IMG/VR virus record: IMGVR_UViG_3300031920_000141
Location: 1-21,783 of that record
Direction: 5' to 3' (one strand)
DNA from: a virus
Length of the DNA stretch: 21,783 nucleotides
Shown piece by piece: positions 21,672 through 21,783 of this stretch (its first letter is position 1; the number at the start of each line of letters is the position of its first letter). Position numbers and translations under genes: made by a program. Under the pieces are notes generated by a model. The model was not told the DNA's origin. It was given only the letters and a program-made list of their open reading frames with translations, and did not search any database.

Positions 21672-21783
21672 TTGCATATAGTAGGTGAAAAATGACTTAA
21701 CCACCAATCCAACACACACATAGAAGTGTTATATCAAAGAGAAAAAAGCAAAAATACAGTAATACTCTCAAATAACCACTATC
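21672..21783. other. Non-coding right end of the window
   Basis: No gene of reasonable length is seen. A small inverted repeat (AACAC 21711-21715, GTGTT 21726-21730) and short A-tracts are present. The end does not repeat the first bases of the window by eye. Confidence 0.4.

Noticed and set aside
1-21783. Terminal direct repeats proving a circular contig
   Set aside because: The first and last bases do not match by eye, so circularity rests only on gene order.
1-21783. CRISPR array, tRNA genes, insertion sequence, diversity-generating retroelement
   Set aside because: No regularly spaced repeats, no tRNA-like TTCGAATC/CCA pattern, no transposase or reverse transcriptase, no template/variable repeat pair near the receptor-binding gene.

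Overview
The window carries the late (virion) half of a small tailed bacteriophage, or a prophage / phage-plasmid form of one. It is a long-tailed, siphovirus-type phage of the HK97 / gene-transfer-agent lineage. The DNA is AT-rich, by eye about one-third G+C. Promoters show a good TATAAT box but little or no -35 box in T-rich DNA. Genes are packed with ATGA-type stop/start overlaps. This suits a low-GC Gram-negative host, and I lean towards Campylobacterota (Sulfurimonas/Arcobacter-like), but that is inference. No integrase, CI-like repressor, replication gene, tRNA, IS element or CRISPR array was seen.

Layout in transcription order (mostly minus strand, from right to left). At 21458-21783 there is a non-coding leader with a degenerate direct repeat built on the 10-mer CGCGGCGTAT. 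Then come the terminase small and large subunits (21457-19460). A 3.3-kb non-structural island follows (about 19463-16227). It holds a plus-strand pair (a 57-aa ribbon-helix-helix-like regulator and a 111-aa unknown), a divergent control region with an 18-bp perfect palindrome, and a minus-strand chain of small genes ending in a ParA-type ATPase. The virion module then resumes: portal, ClpP-like protease, HK97 capsid, a small unknown, gp6-like connector, head-tail adaptor, a trimeric-fibre-like protein, a short lysis pair (membrane protein and M15 peptidase), gp10-like protein, tail completion protein, tail tube, two chaperone-type proteins, tape measure, DUF1833-like protein, NlpC/P60-like protease, a gpI-gpJ-like tail tip, and a LamG-type receptor-binding protein. 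After two small genes and a three-TM holin come about 400 nt of apparently structured non-coding RNA with its own terminator, then an HNH endonuclease, a small unknown gene and a terminator at the left edge.

How it works together: TerS, TerL and probably HNH cut and package DNA through the portal into a protease-matured HK97 shell. A short (roughly 85 nm) flexible tail is built on the tape measure and ends in the J-like tip and the LamG adhesin. M15 peptidase and holin(s) lyse the cell. HNH sits at the left end and TerS at the right end. In HK97-like phages they are neighbours, so the window may be one circularly permuted genome opened near its packaging region. The ParA plus ribbon-helix-helix island suggests plasmid-like maintenance.

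The items most worth a second look are the structured RNA at 750-1152, the CGCGGCGT sites shared by that RNA and the terminase leader, and the partition/regulatory island splitting terminase from portal.
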